Positions 12,901 through 13,444 of a stretch of DNA of 13,444 nucleotides are shown here, in pieces. The notes beneath the pieces were generated by a model that did not search any database, had not been told where the DNA came from, and saw only the letters and a list, made by a program, of their open reading frames with translations. The stretch covers positions 1 to 13,444 of the forward strand of contig PWOE01000123.1 in NCBI GenBank assembly GCA_003557585.1, in the 5' to 3' direction. This DNA is from Candidatus Nealsoniibacteriota bacterium (GTDB taxonomy: Bacteria > Patescibacteriota > Minisyncoccia > Minisyncoccales > CSSED10-335). The position numbers and the translations under genes are program-made. How positions within the stretch are numbered: the first letter of the stretch is position 1; the number at the start of each line of letters is the position of its first letter.

Positions 12901-12960
12901 ATGAATATTTTAATCAAGAACGTAGCGCTAGACAAAAGAAAAAGAGCACCAAAAAGATGA
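12901..12960 (+). CDS. Possible 19-codon leader ORF or gene remnant
   Basis: The frame encodes MNILIKNVALDKRKRAPKR and its TGA overlaps the ATG of the HD-domain gene (ATGA at 12957-12960), so translation of the two could be coupled. The first ten residues resemble the N-terminus of amidohydrolases such as dihydroorotase or deaminases (a '.ILIKN..L' strand), which may mean it is the remnant of a deleted gene. It could also be a leader peptide, or chance. Nothing else supports translation. Confidence 0.3.
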   Translation: MNILIKNVALDKRKRAPKR

Positions 12961-13444
12961 ATCCAATCAAGATAATAAAGAGATATTACAAAGAAGATTC
13001 TTTAGCCTATAAAATCTTGGTTGAGCACAGTGAATTGGTGGCTGAAAAAGCGATAGAGATAGCAGAAAAGAACAGTCATTTAAATATTGATATCGATTTA
13101 GTTAGAGAGGCAGCGATGCTGCATGATATAGGAATTTTCAAGACCTATGTGCCACAGATTGATTGCTTTGGTTCGTTCCCATATATCTGTCATGGATATC
13201 TAGGAAAGATGATCTTGGAGAAGGAGGGCCTACCTAAGCACGCTTTGATTTGTGAAAGACATATCGGCATGGGATTAACTGCCGTTGAGATCAAGGAAAA
13301 AGAGATATTGATACCGGCAAGAGATATGATTCCTGAAACGATTGAAGAAGAGATGGTTAGCTTGGCTGACAAGTTCTTTTCCAAGATAATTAATCAAGAA
13401 AAAGAGATAGAGCTCATAAGAATAGAGATGCAAAGATATGGCTA
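12957..13444 (+). CDS. HD-domain (HDIG-type) phosphohydrolase, 3' end outside the window
   Basis: At least 162 residues are visible and the frame is open at the window edge. The metal-binding pattern of HD hydrolases is complete: His24 in LVEHS, His56-Asp57 in MLHDIG, His79 in CHGYLG, His102 in ERHIGMG and Asp138 in LADKF. The ERHIGMGLTAVE...LIPARDMIPETIEEEMVSLADKF stretch resembles the archaeal-type HDIG family TIGR00295. Such proteins hydrolyse phosphate mono- or diesters, often of nucleotides, but the substrate here is unknown. The start overlaps the stop of a 19-codon ORF, and no Shine-Dalgarno is visible, so coupling or a leaderless start is likely. A terminator at 12837-12864 separates it from the XapX region. 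Confidence 0.88.
   Translation, partial: MNPIKIIKRYYKEDSLAYKILVEHSELVAEKAIEIAEKNSHLNIDIDLVREAAMLHDIGIFKTYVPQIDCFGSFPYICHGYLGKMILEKEGLPKHALICERHIGMGLTAVEIKEKEILIPARDMIPETIEEEMVSLADKFFSKIINQEKEIELIRIEMQRYG

Noticed and set aside
1..13444. CRISPR arrays, insertion sequences, integrases or attachment sites
   Set aside because: I saw no regularly spaced repeats, transposase or integrase motifs, and no duplicated tRNA 3' end next to tRNA-Gln.

Overview
The window looks like a compact, AT-rich bacterial chromosome segment, most likely from the Patescibacteria/CPR radiation and probably Parcubacteria-like. That assignment is inference. It rests on low-GC genes packed with ATGA overlaps, several start codons lying only 4-10 nt behind a TATAAT-type box, few Shine-Dalgarno sites, a tRNA without an encoded CCA, and small families (DUF5320, DUF134, XapX, eight-cysteine cluster) that I associate with such genomes. 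UGA serves as a stop and an intact RF2 gene is present, so the UGA=Gly code of Gracilibacteria/SR1 is excluded.

Region 1 (1-7122) is a housekeeping block on the + strand: RNase P RNA (rnpB), the lipid II flippase murJ, the elongation factor lepA, an FtsB/DivIC-like septum protein, prfB (RF2, needing a programmed +1 frameshift), ftsE-ftsX and a tRNA-Gln(CUG) that starts on the base after the ftsX stop. The common theme is cell-wall synthesis and division mixed with translation.

Region 2 (7133-9150) is a small accessory island. A minus-strand YcaO-family ATP-dependent protein stands alone. Divergent from it is a 102-aa cysteine-containing protein of unknown function. That small gene has the best promoter and ribosome-binding site of the accessory genes and its own terminator.

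Region 3 (9207-11855) holds a membrane-anchored DUF3221-like plus eight-cysteine-cluster protein, a BaiN/HI0933-type flavoprotein, and a secreted TolB/propeller-like protein whose start overlaps the flavoprotein stop. A strong terminator closes it.

Region 4 (11860-13444) has a consensus promoter, DUF5320, a structured 94-nt intergenic element, the DUF134 helix-turn-helix gene, a 51-aa XapX membrane protein, a doubtful 31-aa basic ORF, a terminator, a possible 19-aa leader ORF and an HD-domain phosphohydrolase cut by the window end.

The most interesting observations are the prfB frameshift signal, whose Shine-Dalgarno-like stimulator is one arm of a perfect 8-bp hairpin; the identical ATCATTAAT element at -17 to -9 of both DUF5320 and DUF134 around a structured spacer; and the YcaO/cysteine-rich divergent pair.
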